Source: Pyrinomonadaceae bacterium
GTDB taxonomy: Bacteria > Acidobacteriota > Blastocatellia > Pyrinomonadales > Pyrinomonadaceae
Direction: 5' to 3'
Assembly (NCBI GenBank): GCA_019186825.1
Contig: JABARP010000004.1
Coordinates: 75,855 to 139,854 of the forward strand
Length of the DNA stretch: 64,000 nt
Both the position numbers and the translations under genes were made by a program. The notes beneath the pieces are model-generated. The model was given only the letters and a program-made list of their open reading frames with translations, was not told where the DNA came from and did no database searches. Shown in pieces: positions 17,166-26,949 of this stretch; the stretch's first letter is position 1; each line of letters starts with the position of its first letter.

Positions 17166-18944
17166 CTAGAACGCGTAAGTGTTCGCGTCGATCAAAACCT
17201 TCGCAATCCGGCGTCGAGCCTCGATGGTGTTGATCGGCGAATTGTTCTTCGTACAGCGTTTTAAGGCCGTAAGCAGAACACGCGCATCGTCACCCTCGGC
17301 TAAAGCGGAGATCGTGTTGCGAGCAGTCATCTCGACCCGCTGGATCGCATCATTACAAAATACTGCCGCTATATCCTCGGCACGTGCCCCGGTAAGCCCG
17401 CCTTTTGCGACAAGCTTCTTCGCACGGAGGACCGCCGATTCCATCTGATACGCCTCGATGATGATGTTTGCCGCGCTAAGCAAGACCTCCTGCTCGTCCT
17501 TTAACGAAGCCATATACTTTTGAGCGGCAGTTCCGAGCACCATCAATGCAACCTTCTTTGCGTTTGCGGCAAGTTTTGCCTCGCGTGCGAGCGGCGTATC
17601 GTCCTCGTCGAAGGTCATCTGCGGTTCGAGTATCTCCTTCTGAAGAGCCATTGCGGCGGGCAATAGGCCGAGCTTGCCCTTCATCGCACGCTTTACCAAT
17701 TGTCCTGGAATAAGCATACGGTTGATCTCATTCGTGCCTTCGAAAATGCGGTTGATGCGCGAATCCCGATAGGCTTTTTCGGCAGGATAATCAGCCGAAT
17801 AGCCGTAACCGCCGTAGATCTGGACCATCTCGTCAACGACGAAGTCGAGCGCCTCGCTGCAGGCGACCTTGTTGATAGAAGATTCGACCGCGTACTCCTC
17901 GATCGACTGCATCTTTTTCGCGTTGTCGGCACCGTCGCCGATAAGCGCGTCGATAAGCCCGACCGTGCGATATGTGATCGATTCAGCGACCCATGTGCGT
18001 ATCGCCATCTCGGCAAGCTTGTGTTGAATGGCACCGAACGTCGAGATCTTCTGCTTGAATTGTTCGCGTTCGTTCGAATAGCGAACTGCGTCGTGAATCG
18101 CAAGCTTCGCGCCGCCAACGACCGAAGCACCGAGTTTAAACCGGCCGACATTCAAAATGTTGAACGCGATCTTTGCACCATCGCCAATGTTGCCGATGAG
18201 ATTCGAGACCGGAACTTTCGCGTCGGACAAAATGAGCGGCGTGGTCGATGAGGCTTTGATGCCCATCTTGTGTTCTTCGGCTCCGGGACGGCAGTTTTCG
18301 CTTCTCTCGACAACGAATGCCGAGAATTTATCCTTCTCGCCATCGACCTTCGCAAAGACGATATAGACGTCGGCGAAACTGCCGTTCGTGATGAACATCT
18401 TTTCGCCGTTGAGAACGTAATGCTGGCCGTCTTCAGTCAGCTTCGCAGTTGTTTTTGCCCCGAGAGCATCCGAACCAGAACCGCTTTCTGTAAGGCAGTA
18501 CGCAGTAACGATCTCGCCCGAAATAATTCCCGGGATCCATTTTTTCTTTAACTCGTCGGACGCAAAATACAGCAGCGGCAGCACGCCGATAGATGTTTGT
18601 GCGCCGTACGTCGTGCCGAATCCGCCGGCGCGGCCCATCATCTCCGCGATCAACGCGCCGGAGGTTTGGTCGAGTCCAAGCCCGCCGTATTCCTCGGGAA
18701 TCGTCGCACCAAGGATCCCAAGCTCGCCGCCTTTTTTTAGAAGGTCGCGGGCAGTTTCCCATTTGTGCTGCTCAAGAGCTTCGAGGTTCGGACGAACTTC
18801 GTTATCAACGAATTCGCGCGTCGTATCGCCGATCATCCGCTGCTCTTCCGAAAACTCCTCCGGCGTAAACACCTCGCCCGTAGTCTGTTCTGCGATCAAA
18901 AACTCGCCGCCCTTCATATATTCCTTGTTCATTCTCGCTTCCAT
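17166..18944 (-). CDS. fadE: Long-form acyl-CoA dehydrogenase (FadE-like)
   Basis: 592 residues from ATG 18944, chosen because an AGGTG site sits about 10 bases upstream in the short leader; ATG 18932 and GTG 18962 are alternatives. FAD-dependent ACAD domain about 25-400: AYCLTESGSGSDALGAKTTA (flavin/substrate loop), KMFITNGSFAD, and YGGYGYSADYPAEKAYRDSRINRIFEGTNEI with the usual catalytic Glu in FEGT. About 170 extra C-terminal residues match the long ACADs (Bacillus FadE is about 594 residues as I recall). Known role: first beta-oxidation step, acyl-CoA to trans-2-enoyl-CoA. Its promoter contains a FadR-type operator, see 18978-19007. Confidence 0.92.
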   Translation of the reverse strand: MEARMNKEYMKGGEFLIAEQTTGEVFTPEEFSEEQRMIGDTTREFVDNEVRPNLEALEQHKWETARDLLKKGGELGILGATIPEEYGGLGLDQTSGALIAEMMGRAGGFGTTYGAQTSIGVLPLLYFASDELKKKWIPGIISGEIVTAYCLTESGSGSDALGAKTTAKLTEDGQHYVLNGEKMFITNGSFADVYIVFAKVDGEKDKFSAFVVERSENCRPGAEEHKMGIKASSTTPLILSDAKVPVSNLIGNIGDGAKIAFNILNVGRFKLGASVVGGAKLAIHDAVRYSNEREQFKQKISTFGAIQHKLAEMAIRTWVAESITYRTVGLIDALIGDGADNAKKMQSIEEYAVESSINKVACSEALDFVVDEMVQIYGGYGYSADYPAEKAYRDSRINRIFEGTNEINRMLIPGQLVKRAMKGKLGLLPAAMALQKEILEPQMTFDEDDTPLAREAKLAANAKKVALMVLGTAAQKYMASLKDEQEVLLSAANIIIEAYQMESAVLRAKKLVAKGGLTGARAEDIAAVFCNDAIQRVEMTARNTISALAEGDDARVLLTALKRCTKNNSPINTIEARRRIAKVLIDANTYAF

Positions 18945-18977
18945 ACCGTGTGCACACCTCACATTTGAATTGCAGGA

Positions 18978-19007
18978 ATTATACTGAATGAATGCTCATT
19001 CAGTCAA
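18978..19007 (-). promoter_or_regulatory. fadE promoter (sigma-70 type) wrapped around the operator
   Basis: On the minus strand TTGACT (19002-19007) and TATAAT (18978-18983) are separated by 18 bases, near consensus. The whole spacer is the operator palindrome, so a bound repressor would directly block polymerase. The start codon at 18944 is about 34 bases from the -10 hexamer. Confidence 0.75.
18983..19004. promoter_or_regulatory. FadR-type operator, site 1 (fadE)
   Basis: Perfect inverted repeat ACTGAATGA - ATGC - TCATTCAGT (9-base arms, 4-base spacer). The core TGAATGA-N4-TCATTCA recurs at 20805 and 26785, each upstream of a beta-oxidation gene. It equals the half-sites and spacing I remember for Bacillus subtilis FadR. 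No fadR-like TetR regulator gene is in the window. Confidence 0.8.
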
Positions 19008-19101
19008 TAGCGACAGCCCGAGAGTCTTGAAATCCACAAACCGGTCTTGTAACGTGATTACTTGATGGGAAGAAAGATCTCAGATACTTGATCTGATCGC
19101 C

Positions 19102-19449
19102 GTGGCATTTTGGGGAGTTGTTTGGTGGGGTGTATTTCGTCGGTCGGGTTTAAACCTCGTTGAAAATATTGTCGCCGCCGTATATTTTACAGCTCAGACT
19201 TTCATCTACACGCTTCTGCTGAGGCTGATCCTCGCTCCCTTCATTATCGGTCGGCCCGACATCTCCGGAACTGTCCTAGTTGCGACAGATATCGGGATCT
19301 ACCTCACGTATTCGTTTTTCTTCACCTATCGCCTGTTTCGCGAAACGGGACTCCGCTTGATCCTAAAGCAACTCGCATTGATCATCGCTTTTTTGATGAT
19401 AGCCTTCGGAATTGCTGTTGTAGTATCGAGAGTCAACATCCCGCAATGA
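19102..19449 (+). CDS. Small membrane protein, possibly the C-terminal remnant of a larger protein
   Basis: 115 residues, GTG start at 19102, no clear ribosome site. Strongly hydrophobic with about four membrane helices (around 1-12, 25-48, 55-75, 90-108). The segment FRRSGLNLVENIVAAVYFTAQTF recalls the C-terminal membrane part of DUF3667-type proteins, which normally have an N-terminal zinc-ribbon and more helices that are absent here. The open frame begins only 13 codons upstream of the GTG (stop at 19063). Either a genuine small protein or a truncated remnant. Confidence 0.5.
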   Translation: MAFWGVVWWGVFRRSGLNLVENIVAAVYFTAQTFIYTLLLRLILAPFIIGRPDISGTVLVATDIGIYLTYSFFFTYRLFRETGLRLILKQLALIIAFLMIAFGIAVVVSRVNIPQ

Positions 19450-19530
19450 GGTTCGCCAAAGCCTCCGCAAGGTTTCAACTCACGGCGAACTTAATCTTTA
19501 ACGACATAGCCCTTTAACCGAGCCCGTCCG

Positions 19531-20712
<1,182 letters not shown>

Positions 20713-20804
20713 AATCTCGCTAACAACACCCGACAGGTCAGGTTCGGCCTCGGATCTTTGACTCTTTTTGTAAACTGCCGCCCAATCGGAAAACGTATAC
20801 CGAC

Positions 20805-20826
20805 AATGAGTGAGCGTTCATTCATT
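20805..20826. promoter_or_regulatory. FadR-type operator, site 2 (fadA)
   Basis: AATGAGTGA - GCGT - TCATTCATT: same 9+4+9 layout as sites 1 and 3, with one mismatch between arms (G-T position). It lies 93-114 bases upstream of fadA. Unlike the other two sites, I do not find a convincing -35/-10 pair around it; a TATACG box about 10 bases downstream on the minus strand is a weak candidate. Confidence 0.65.
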
Positions 20827-20986
20827 TTTTCATGGGATCAATGATAATGCAAGATTTCAAGGCCAGTAAACCGGCTTCGCCTTTTGTACGTGACACTTGT
20901 GATTCTGCGGCGATTTCTGGGAAAATGTGGATACTCTTGACTTTTCAGTCGATAAAACCACCGGAATGATTCATCCAATATCACCC

Positions 20987-22351
20987 ATGAAGATACATTT
21001 GCGTTTTACCTTGCTCATAGCGGCCGCCCTAACACTCTTTCTTGCAGGCGGTACTTTCGCCCAGTCCCTTATACTCAAATGCCAGTCTGACGTCAGGGCA
21101 AAGAACTTTGAGGCAGCGCTGATTTCCTGCGAGGCGGCAAAGGGGGAGAATGCAGGGGTCGCCTCTACCGGCAAAGCGATCGCATACTCCGAGCTGCTGA
21201 AATGGCCCGACGCGATCCGAGAGCTGACAACGGTTATCTCGATCAATAGTAACGCTGTTGATCTGCTCTACTATCGCGCGAACGCATATTATCAAAACGG
21301 CGAGTACCGGAATGCCATCAGCGACTTGGAACGTGCTCTGAGGCTGGCTCCGCAGTTAAAGGCCCGTCTTACTACACTCCTTGTGCAGGCAAAGGAAATG
21401 TCTGACCTGACCTCGCCGAGAAAGCCTTCGGCCGCTGCAGAAAAGAAGTCGCTCGAACTGTCCCTCGCGGCAAACACCGCTCTTGTCAATCGGGCTGTGG
21501 CCGTGATGAACAAGGCAAAGCCGGCCGAGCTCGAAAAGTTCGATCAACAGGTCCTCTCGTTGGTCCTAGAAGCCCTTGCTGCCAACAAATATAACGCACA
21601 CGCCTATTCGGTACGCGGTTCGCTATATGTAGCGCAGAAGAAGGATCAGCCGGCGATCTTCGAATTCTCGAAAGCAATTCTGGTCGACCCGAAAGACGCG
21701 ACCGCATATGAGAGTCGAGCAAAGGCCTACCGCGAGGCGAAAGAGTATCTTTTTGCGATCGCTGACCTCTCCAAGGCGATCGAGCTAAAGCCTGACAATT
21801 CGATGCTCTATTTCTCGCGCGCCGAGCTATTCGAACTAGCGGGCAAGAACGCCGAGGCACTCGTCGATCTGGATACCTGCGTTCGACTCCGGCCTAATAG
21901 TTCATTCGGGTACATTATGCGGGCGAGATTCCTGATGAAGCACGGCATGATTGACAAAGCCATCTCTGACCTGAACGCCGCGCTAAAGATCGATCCGAAA
22001 GATGCCGCATCTCTCGAGGCGCGCTGCGAATACTACAATCTGAAGGGAAACTTTTCCGCAGCACTCAAGGACTGCACTGCCGGAGTGGACAGGGCCGAAC
22101 CTTTTGTTTCGGACACTGCGCGCTTCGAACGCATCGCGACCTACATTGGCCTTAAGAAGTTCGACCTTGCGCTTGCCGACGTGGCCGCACTTGAAAAGGG
22201 CGGGCCTTACGCCGCACTCTCGGTTCAGAAAGGAAAGGTCTACAAAGCTCAAGGCAAAAAGGCCGAGGCGATAAAGGCCTTTAACGAGGCCCTTGCATCC
22301 GACCCTAAAAACGCGGACGCAAAGAAAGAGCTTGCTTCGCTAGCTCAGTAG
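20987..22351 (+). CDS. Secreted TPR-repeat protein
   Basis: 454 residues from ATG 20987 (MKIHLRFTLLIAAALTLFLAGGTFAQ, a clean signal peptide); upstream starts at 20966 and 20927 add non-signal residues. The mature protein is almost entirely TPRs: repeated blocks such as AIAYSELLKWPDAIRELTTVISINSN, NAYYQNGEYRNAISDLERALRLAP and SVRGSLYVAQKKDQPAIFEFSKAILVDP, with about nine units. Likely a periplasmic or outer-membrane-associated scaffold. No enzymatic domain. Its substrate or partner cannot be inferred from the neighbours. Confidence 0.85.
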   Translation: MKIHLRFTLLIAAALTLFLAGGTFAQSLILKCQSDVRAKNFEAALISCEAAKGENAGVASTGKAIAYSELLKWPDAIRELTTVISINSNAVDLLYYRANAYYQNGEYRNAISDLERALRLAPQLKARLTTLLVQAKEMSDLTSPRKPSAAAEKKSLELSLAANTALVNRAVAVMNKAKPAELEKFDQQVLSLVLEALAANKYNAHAYSVRGSLYVAQKKDQPAIFEFSKAILVDPKDATAYESRAKAYREAKEYLFAIADLSKAIELKPDNSMLYFSRAELFELAGKNAEALVDLDTCVRLRPNSSFGYIMRARFLMKHGMIDKAISDLNAALKIDPKDAASLEARCEYYNLKGNFSAALKDCTAGVDRAEPFVSDTARFERIATYIGLKKFDLALADVAALEKGGPYAALSVQKGKVYKAQGKKAEAIKAFNEALASDPKNADAKKELASLAQ

Positions 22352-22371
22352 CCGGCAAGAAAGTACCTGAT

Positions 22372-22845
22372 TCAGATCCCCACCTCGACCGCTTCGACGG
22401 CGAGGACATCGCGGATCACCTTCGGATCGATCTCAACCAGGAAGCCGCGTTTGCCGCCGTTGATGTAGATACGTTCGAGTTCCAGGATCGAAAACTCGAC
22501 ATAGATCGGTATTTTTGTACGAGTACCGAATGGCGAAGTGCCGCCAAACTGATAGCCGGTGAGCTTCGCCGCGCGTTCTGCCGTCCCGGGGACCACCGTC
22601 TTTACCTGCAGGTAGCGAGCCAGCATCTTCGTTGAAACCTCTCGATCGCCGTGCATAAGGACGATCAGCGGCTTCTTCTCATTAGTTTCAAAGATCAGCG
22701 TTTTGACGACAGCGTGTTCATCCACACCCAACTGGCGCGCCGATTCTCGCGTACCGCCCTTCTCGACGTAGTCATAAAGCCGCGGCACGAAATCAACTTT
22801 TCGTTCTCGCAGGAATCTGATCGCTGCTGTTATCGGGTAGTCCAC
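22372..22845 (-). CDS. ybaK: YbaK/EbsC-family aminoacyl-tRNA deacylase
   Basis: 157 residues using GTG 22845 (VDYPITAAIRFLRERKVDF, where homologues begin), with GGGG eight bases upstream. The frame stays open to GTG 22878, but the added residues are encoded by an intergenic repeat. Family motifs: YVEKGGTRESARQLGVDEHAVVKTLIF, LIVLMHGDREVSTKMLARYL and GYQFGGTSPFGTRTKIPIYVE (GG-SPFG substrate-binding loop). Known role: hydrolysis of mischarged Cys-tRNA(Pro) or related tRNAs in trans. It lies head-to-tail with tag, 46 bases apart. Confidence 0.9.
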   Translation of the reverse strand: MDYPITAAIRFLRERKVDFVPRLYDYVEKGGTRESARQLGVDEHAVVKTLIFETNEKKPLIVLMHGDREVSTKMLARYLQVKTVVPGTAERAAKLTGYQFGGTSPFGTRTKIPIYVEFSILELERIYINGGKRGFLVEIDPKVIRDVLAVEAVEVGI

Positions 22846-22858
22846 AAATTCTGCCCCG

Positions 22859-22925
22859 CAAAACACACGAAAAAACACGAAAACAAACTTGCTACTTTTG
22901 GTGTGTATTGCGTGTTTCGCGGGCG
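22859..22925. repeat. Degenerate CACGAAA-type repeat between tag and ybaK
   Basis: Reads on the plus strand as CACACGAAAAAACACGAAA (about 22864-22882) and then GGTGTGTATTGCGTGTTTCGCGGG (22900 onward, opposite orientation). Such CGAAACACACGAAA-like runs are common intergenic filler in related genomes as I recall. The inverted halves flank the unique CTTGCTACTTTT stretch. Confidence 0.45.
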
Positions 22926-23476
22926 ATGTCTTTATATTGAAAGCACGTCGTCAGGTGGTCGTTGACCAGTCCTGTTGCCTGCATGAATGCATACATAATG
23001 GTCGAACCGACAAATTTAAAGCCACGTTTTCGCAAGTCTTTTGAGAGAGCATCTGAGATGTCGGTCCTTGCCGGTACATCCGAGATCGTCTTGCGTTTTC
23101 CGTTGATCGACTTGCCGCCGACAAAATCCCACACGTACTTATCGAACGACCCGAATTCCTTCTGCACGGCGATGAACGCTTTTGCATTAGTGACGGCGGA
23201 GAAAATCTTCAGGCGGTTGCGGATGATGCCGGGGTCAAGCAGCAGCTTCTCAAGTTTCGCGTCGGAAAAACGCGCGACCTTCGCAGGCTCGAAATTGGCA
23301 AACGCCCTGCGATAGTTCTCACGCTTTGCGAGTATCGTGTCCCAACTCAATCCGGCCTGCGCACCTTCGAGAATCAAGAACTCAAAGAACAACCTGTCGT
23401 CATGAACAGGCACGCCCCATTCCGTATCGTGATAGTGAACGGCGAGATCGTTCTTCGCCCAAGGACAACGCTTCAT
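22892..23476 (-). CDS. tag: DNA-3-methyladenine glycosylase I
   Basis: 194 residues. Tag signatures: RCPWAKNDLAVHYHDTEWGVPVHDDRLFFEFLILEGAQAGLSWDTIL at the N-terminus (zinc ligands Cys3 and His15-17 region, and the EWG substrate pocket), and YAFMQATGLVNDHLTTC near the C-terminus with the second zinc-ligand pair His and Cys. Known role: excision of 3-methyladenine from alkylated DNA. The last ten residues (ARETRNTHQK) are encoded by the adjoining repeat and are probably a read-through tail. Confidence 0.94.
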   Translation of the reverse strand: MKRCPWAKNDLAVHYHDTEWGVPVHDDRLFFEFLILEGAQAGLSWDTILAKRENYRRAFANFEPAKVARFSDAKLEKLLLDPGIIRNRLKIFSAVTNAKAFIAVQKEFGSFDKYVWDFVGGKSINGKRKTISDVPARTDISDALSKDLRKRGFKFVGSTIMYAFMQATGLVNDHLTTCFQYKDIARETRNTHQK

Positions 23477-23519
23477 ACACCGGTATCAGAGCAAAAGAAA
23501 TATCCAATAGAGTGCGGCC

Positions 23520-24314
23520 TCACGCGTTCGCCTCCGTATCGGCTGGGAATCCGGGCGAGGCAATGACCCTTTGCGCTTGCCGAAAATGACGCTTCTCATG
23601 CTCAACGAGGATGTCGATCGCATCACCAAGCGAGTACGTCATTATCCGCAGGAATGGCGAGGTGAGAATGGTCTTTTTCGGATCAAATCTCCCAGCGTCC
23701 GTTATCACACGTATCGTTTTTTCTTGTTCATCGCAAAATCTATTTACGATCTCGCCATCGATATCGCTGGGCGGAACGATCTCGGTCGACGGTGCCTTGG
23801 CCTTCTTCGAGTCGTTCACCATGAACTTCTTAAGATACGAGCCGAAGAATCCGGAAAATGGCGAATATTTTTCAAAGAACGAACTTCCCTCACCGTTGAG
23901 CTTTGCCCGCACCGCCGCGGTCATACTTTCGTTTGTCCGGATCAGATGATCCAGGCATTGCGCAACGCTCCATGATGCTGCATCGGGCTTCCAATTGAGC
24001 TGTTCGAGCGAGAGCGAACCGAACGTCGCCTTCGCATCTTCAGCGAGCTTCTCTAATTCAGAAATAATCGGATCGATCCGTTCGTCCATAGGCTCTCCCA
24101 ACGTCAAAACCTCAAGTTCGGTCCTGTCAAAATCCGCCAGCCAGGTCGTCAGCCCTTCCTTGTCAACGCACTCGACAATTATCAGACTCCCCTCGAGATA
24201 AACTATCGTGCCGACATCACCAATTTGTGGTGCCCGCTTAACGCCCTCGGTGCCATCGAACCGCCTGTTCGCAGTGTGCAGTCTTACGACCTTTACGACC
24301 GAATATTCTTTCAT
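23520..24314 (-). CDS. DUF4926-like / DinB-family fusion protein
   Basis: 264 residues from ATG 24314, which overlaps the fadN TGA by one base (TGATG), so translation is coupled. The N-terminal about 70 residues (YSVVKVVRLH ... PQIGDVGTIVYLEGSLIIVECVD ... DFDRTELEVL) look like the small SH3-like DUF4926 domain. From residue 75 on it is a DinB-type four-helix bundle with metal-ligand-like histidines in QCLDHLIRTNE and VEHEKRHFRQAQRV. DinB-family proteins are often thiol-dependent S-transferases. Its function here is unknown, but operon position ties its expression to fatty-acid degradation. Confidence 0.8.
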   Translation of the reverse strand: MKEYSVVKVVRLHTANRRFDGTEGVKRAPQIGDVGTIVYLEGSLIIVECVDKEGLTTWLADFDRTELEVLTLGEPMDERIDPIISELEKLAEDAKATFGSLSLEQLNWKPDAASWSVAQCLDHLIRTNESMTAAVRAKLNGEGSSFFEKYSPFSGFFGSYLKKFMVNDSKKAKAPSTEIVPPSDIDGEIVNRFCDEQEKTIRVITDAGRFDPKKTILTSPFLRIMTYSLGDAIDILVEHEKRHFRQAQRVIASPGFPADTEANA

Positions 24315-26719
24315 CAATTCCGTAGCGGTTTGCCGGTCTTTAGCATCGCCGCGATCCGCTCCTGAGTTTTTCGCATACCGCACAGCGAAAGGAAAGCCTC
24401 GCGCTCGAGATCCAGCAGGTACTGCTCCGAGACCTGTGTGCGGTGATTGATCGAACCACCGGCGAGGATATGAGCGAGTTTGCCGCCGATGACCTTGTCG
24501 TGCTCGGAAATATAGCCCCCGCGATTCATCATATGTATCGCGAGTTTCATCGCAGACTCTGCCGATTCACCAAAAACATTTACGTCATTTCGCTCAACCG
24601 GAGCGACAAAGCCACTCGCGGCGAGATTCAGAACCTCCTGCTTCGCATCCTGGATCAACCGGTCGCCGTTCATCGAGATCGAATCGCAAGGCCCCAGGAA
24701 GCCGAGTTCGCGAGCTTCCTGAGCGGAGGTTGCGACCTTTCCCGTTCCGATCGTCTCGAATGTCTTCTTCAAGAAAGCGAGTGGATCTGCATCAGGCGTC
24801 TTTGCCCACGCGTCGCCGGCCCGCATTGCCATTTCTTTCGTCCCGCCGCCTGCGGGGATCACGCCAACACCGACCTCGACAAGCCCGATGTATGTTTCCG
24901 CTGAGGCGCGCACGCGATTGCCGTGCAAAGTGATCTCGCAGCCGCCGCCAAGCGTCAGCCCATACGGCGCGGTTACGACAGGTTTTGCCGAATATCGCAT
25001 ACGCATCACGGCTCTCTGCAGGCCGCGGATCATCATTTCGATGTCGTCCCACTCCTCTTCCTGTGCAGCGAGCAGGAGCAGCATCAGATTCGCGCCGGCC
25101 GAAAAATTGCCGCCTTGATTGCCGATGACCAGGCCGACGTGGTTTTTCTCGACCTCGTCGATCGCGGTGTGCATCAACCCGACCGTATCGGCACCGAGCG
25201 AGTTCATCTTCGAATGAAATTCAAGACACGCGACGCCATCGCCAATGTCGATAAGGGATGCTCCGGCATTCGATCTTATGACGCCGGTGCGGTCCTTTAC
25301 GTCCTTTAGGATAAGCACACCGGGACGCGACGGAACTCTTTTGTAGCCACCGCTCACGAGGTCGTAATACTCAGTTTCGCCTTTCGCGCGTTTGTAAAAG
25401 GACGTCGCACCCGAAGCGAGCATCTTCTCGATATTCTCAGGAATTGAGACCCCTTCGCTTCTCATACGCTCGACCGACCGCTCGAGGCCTATCGCATCCC
25501 ACGTTTCGAACACGCCGATCTCCCAGCCGAAGCCCCATTTGATCGCGTTATCGATCTCTACGATCGAATCCGCGATCTCAGGAATGCGATTCGCCGAGTA
25601 TCGCGACATACGCGAGATCGTTTTCCAAAGGAATTCGCCGACGCGATCCTCGCCCCACACGAGTGCGTTGATGCGGTTCGGAAGGTCTTCGATCTGTTTT
25701 GCAGCCTCGATCGACGAGAACTTCGCCTTCTCCTGCTGTTTGTATTCGAGAGTCGCAAGATCGAGCTCGAGGATCGTGCGTTTCCCTTCCGCATCCTTCG
25801 ATTTCTTGAAGAATCCGCCGCCTGTCTTGTCGCCTAAGATCTTTGCGGCAAGCATTCTTTCGATCACATCCGGCAGCTTAAAGACATCACGGTCTTCGTC
25901 CTCAGGAATCGCAGGATAGAGATTGTTGTTCACGTGTGCGAGAACGTCCAGGCCGACAAGGTCCGATGTGCGGAACGTCGCAGATTTTGCGTGGCCGATC
26001 GCTTTGCCGGTCATCTGATCGACCTCGGTGGGCGTAAAACCCATAGCGATCATCTCGTGAACCGTTGCCATCATTCCGAACGTTCCGATGCGGTTTGCAA
26101 TAAAATTCGGCCTGTCCTTTGCCGGTACAACTCCTTTTCCCAAACGCTGATCAAGGAAACCCGCAATACCGCAAGAGATCTCGCCGCTCGTCTTCTTGCC
26201 CGGGATCAGCTCAACGAGCTTCATATACCGCGGCGGGTTGAAGAAATGAATTCCAACAAAATGCTCTTTGAAATCGTCCGAGAACGGCTCTGCGATCGCG
26301 TCGATCGGGATGCCGCTTGTGTTCGACGCGATCACCGCAGTTGGCTTGCGGAATTTGTCCACCTCGGCAAAAAGCTTGTGCTTGATATCCAGATTTTCGA
26401 CGACCGCTTCGATAACGAGATCACATTCGCTGAGCTTTGCTATATCGTCCGAGAAATTGCCGAGCGTGATGAGCGAAGCATTAGCGGTTGACATGAACGG
26501 AGCCGGTTTGAGCTTCTTCGCAGCATCAAACAGAGAATTGACAATGCGGTTGCGAACCTGCGGAGACTCAAGCGAGAGCCCGCGAGCCTCCTCCGCCGGC
26601 AAGAGTTCGCTCGGAGCGATGTCAAGAAGCAGAGTCAGCACACCTGCATTCGAAAGATGGGCGGCAATAGCGGCACCCATTGTGCCGGCCCCAAGTACAG
26701 CAGCCTTTTTTATAAGCAT
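24314..26719 (-). CDS. fadN: 3-hydroxyacyl-CoA dehydrogenase / enoyl-CoA hydratase (FadN-like)
   Basis: 801 residues. N-terminal Rossmann domain (KKAAVLGAGTMGAAIAAHLSNAG, NAD binding), then the HADH catalytic region with GIHFFNPPRYMKLVELIPG (catalytic His), a second HADH C-terminal domain (about 300-460), and a C-terminal enoyl-CoA hydratase/crotonase domain from about 480 (CLEFHSKMNSLGADTVGLMH, GNQGGNFSAGANLMLLL, GLTLGGGCEITLHG). The order HADH-then-ECH is that of Bacillus FadN (about 789 residues as I recall), the reverse of E. coli FadB. Known role: hydration and oxidation steps of beta-oxidation. It has a FadR-type operator-promoter upstream (26780-26808). Confidence 0.92.
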   Translation of the reverse strand: MLIKKAAVLGAGTMGAAIAAHLSNAGVLTLLLDIAPSELLPAEEARGLSLESPQVRNRIVNSLFDAAKKLKPAPFMSTANASLITLGNFSDDIAKLSECDLVIEAVVENLDIKHKLFAEVDKFRKPTAVIASNTSGIPIDAIAEPFSDDFKEHFVGIHFFNPPRYMKLVELIPGKKTSGEISCGIAGFLDQRLGKGVVPAKDRPNFIANRIGTFGMMATVHEMIAMGFTPTEVDQMTGKAIGHAKSATFRTSDLVGLDVLAHVNNNLYPAIPEDEDRDVFKLPDVIERMLAAKILGDKTGGGFFKKSKDAEGKRTILELDLATLEYKQQEKAKFSSIEAAKQIEDLPNRINALVWGEDRVGEFLWKTISRMSRYSANRIPEIADSIVEIDNAIKWGFGWEIGVFETWDAIGLERSVERMRSEGVSIPENIEKMLASGATSFYKRAKGETEYYDLVSGGYKRVPSRPGVLILKDVKDRTGVIRSNAGASLIDIGDGVACLEFHSKMNSLGADTVGLMHTAIDEVEKNHVGLVIGNQGGNFSAGANLMLLLLAAQEEEWDDIEMMIRGLQRAVMRMRYSAKPVVTAPYGLTLGGGCEITLHGNRVRASAETYIGLVEVGVGVIPAGGGTKEMAMRAGDAWAKTPDADPLAFLKKTFETIGTGKVATSAQEARELGFLGPCDSISMNGDRLIQDAKQEVLNLAASGFVAPVERNDVNVFGESAESAMKLAIHMMNRGGYISEHDKVIGGKLAHILAGGSINHRTQVSEQYLLDLEREAFLSLCGMRKTQERIAAMLKTGKPLRN

Positions 26720-26779
26720 ATTTTTGAAAGTTCATCGGCCGAGAGCACTCTTTGTAAGGCTCGGCTTCACAGTAGGCGC

Positions 26780-26808
26780 ATTATACTGAATGAGTATTCA
26801 TTCAGCAA
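26780..26808 (-). promoter_or_regulatory. fadN promoter wrapped around the operator
   Basis: On the minus strand TTGCTG (26803-26808) and TATAAT (26780-26785) with a 17-base spacer that is the operator. The architecture is the same as for fadE, supporting repression by occlusion. The ATG at 26719 lies about 60 bases downstream of the -10. Confidence 0.75.
26785..26806. promoter_or_regulatory. FadR-type operator, site 3 (fadN)
   Basis: ACTGAATGA - GTAT - TCATTCAGC: 9+4+9 palindrome with one mismatch at the outermost base. The core TGAATGA-GTAT-TCATTCA also fits the central NTAN spacer I remember for the Bacillus subtilis FadR consensus. Confidence 0.8.
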
Positions 26809-26881
26809 GGAGGGGGCCTCCTCGATGATGTGCCGGTTGCATGGCAAACACTATAGGGCTGAGTCGGCTCTAGTTCGCAAA

Positions 26882-26922
26882 CAAAAAAAGAAGCTGGCCG
26901 GGATGAGCGTCCGGACAGCTTC
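26882..26922 (-). terminator. Rho-independent terminator after the GY-repeat protein gene
   Basis: On the minus strand GAAGCTG ... CAGCTTC (arms 26890-26896 and 26916-26922, with inner CCGG/CCGG) followed by seven T (the A run at 26883-26889). It lies 28 bases beyond the stop at 26950. Confidence 0.75.
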
Positions 26923-26949
26923 GTATTGGACAGGAGGGCGGATTAAAGC

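Noticed and set aside
19454..19494. Weak inverted repeat GTTCGCC ... GGCGAAC after the small membrane protein
   Set aside because: The loop is 26 bases and no T-run follows, so it is not supported as a terminator.
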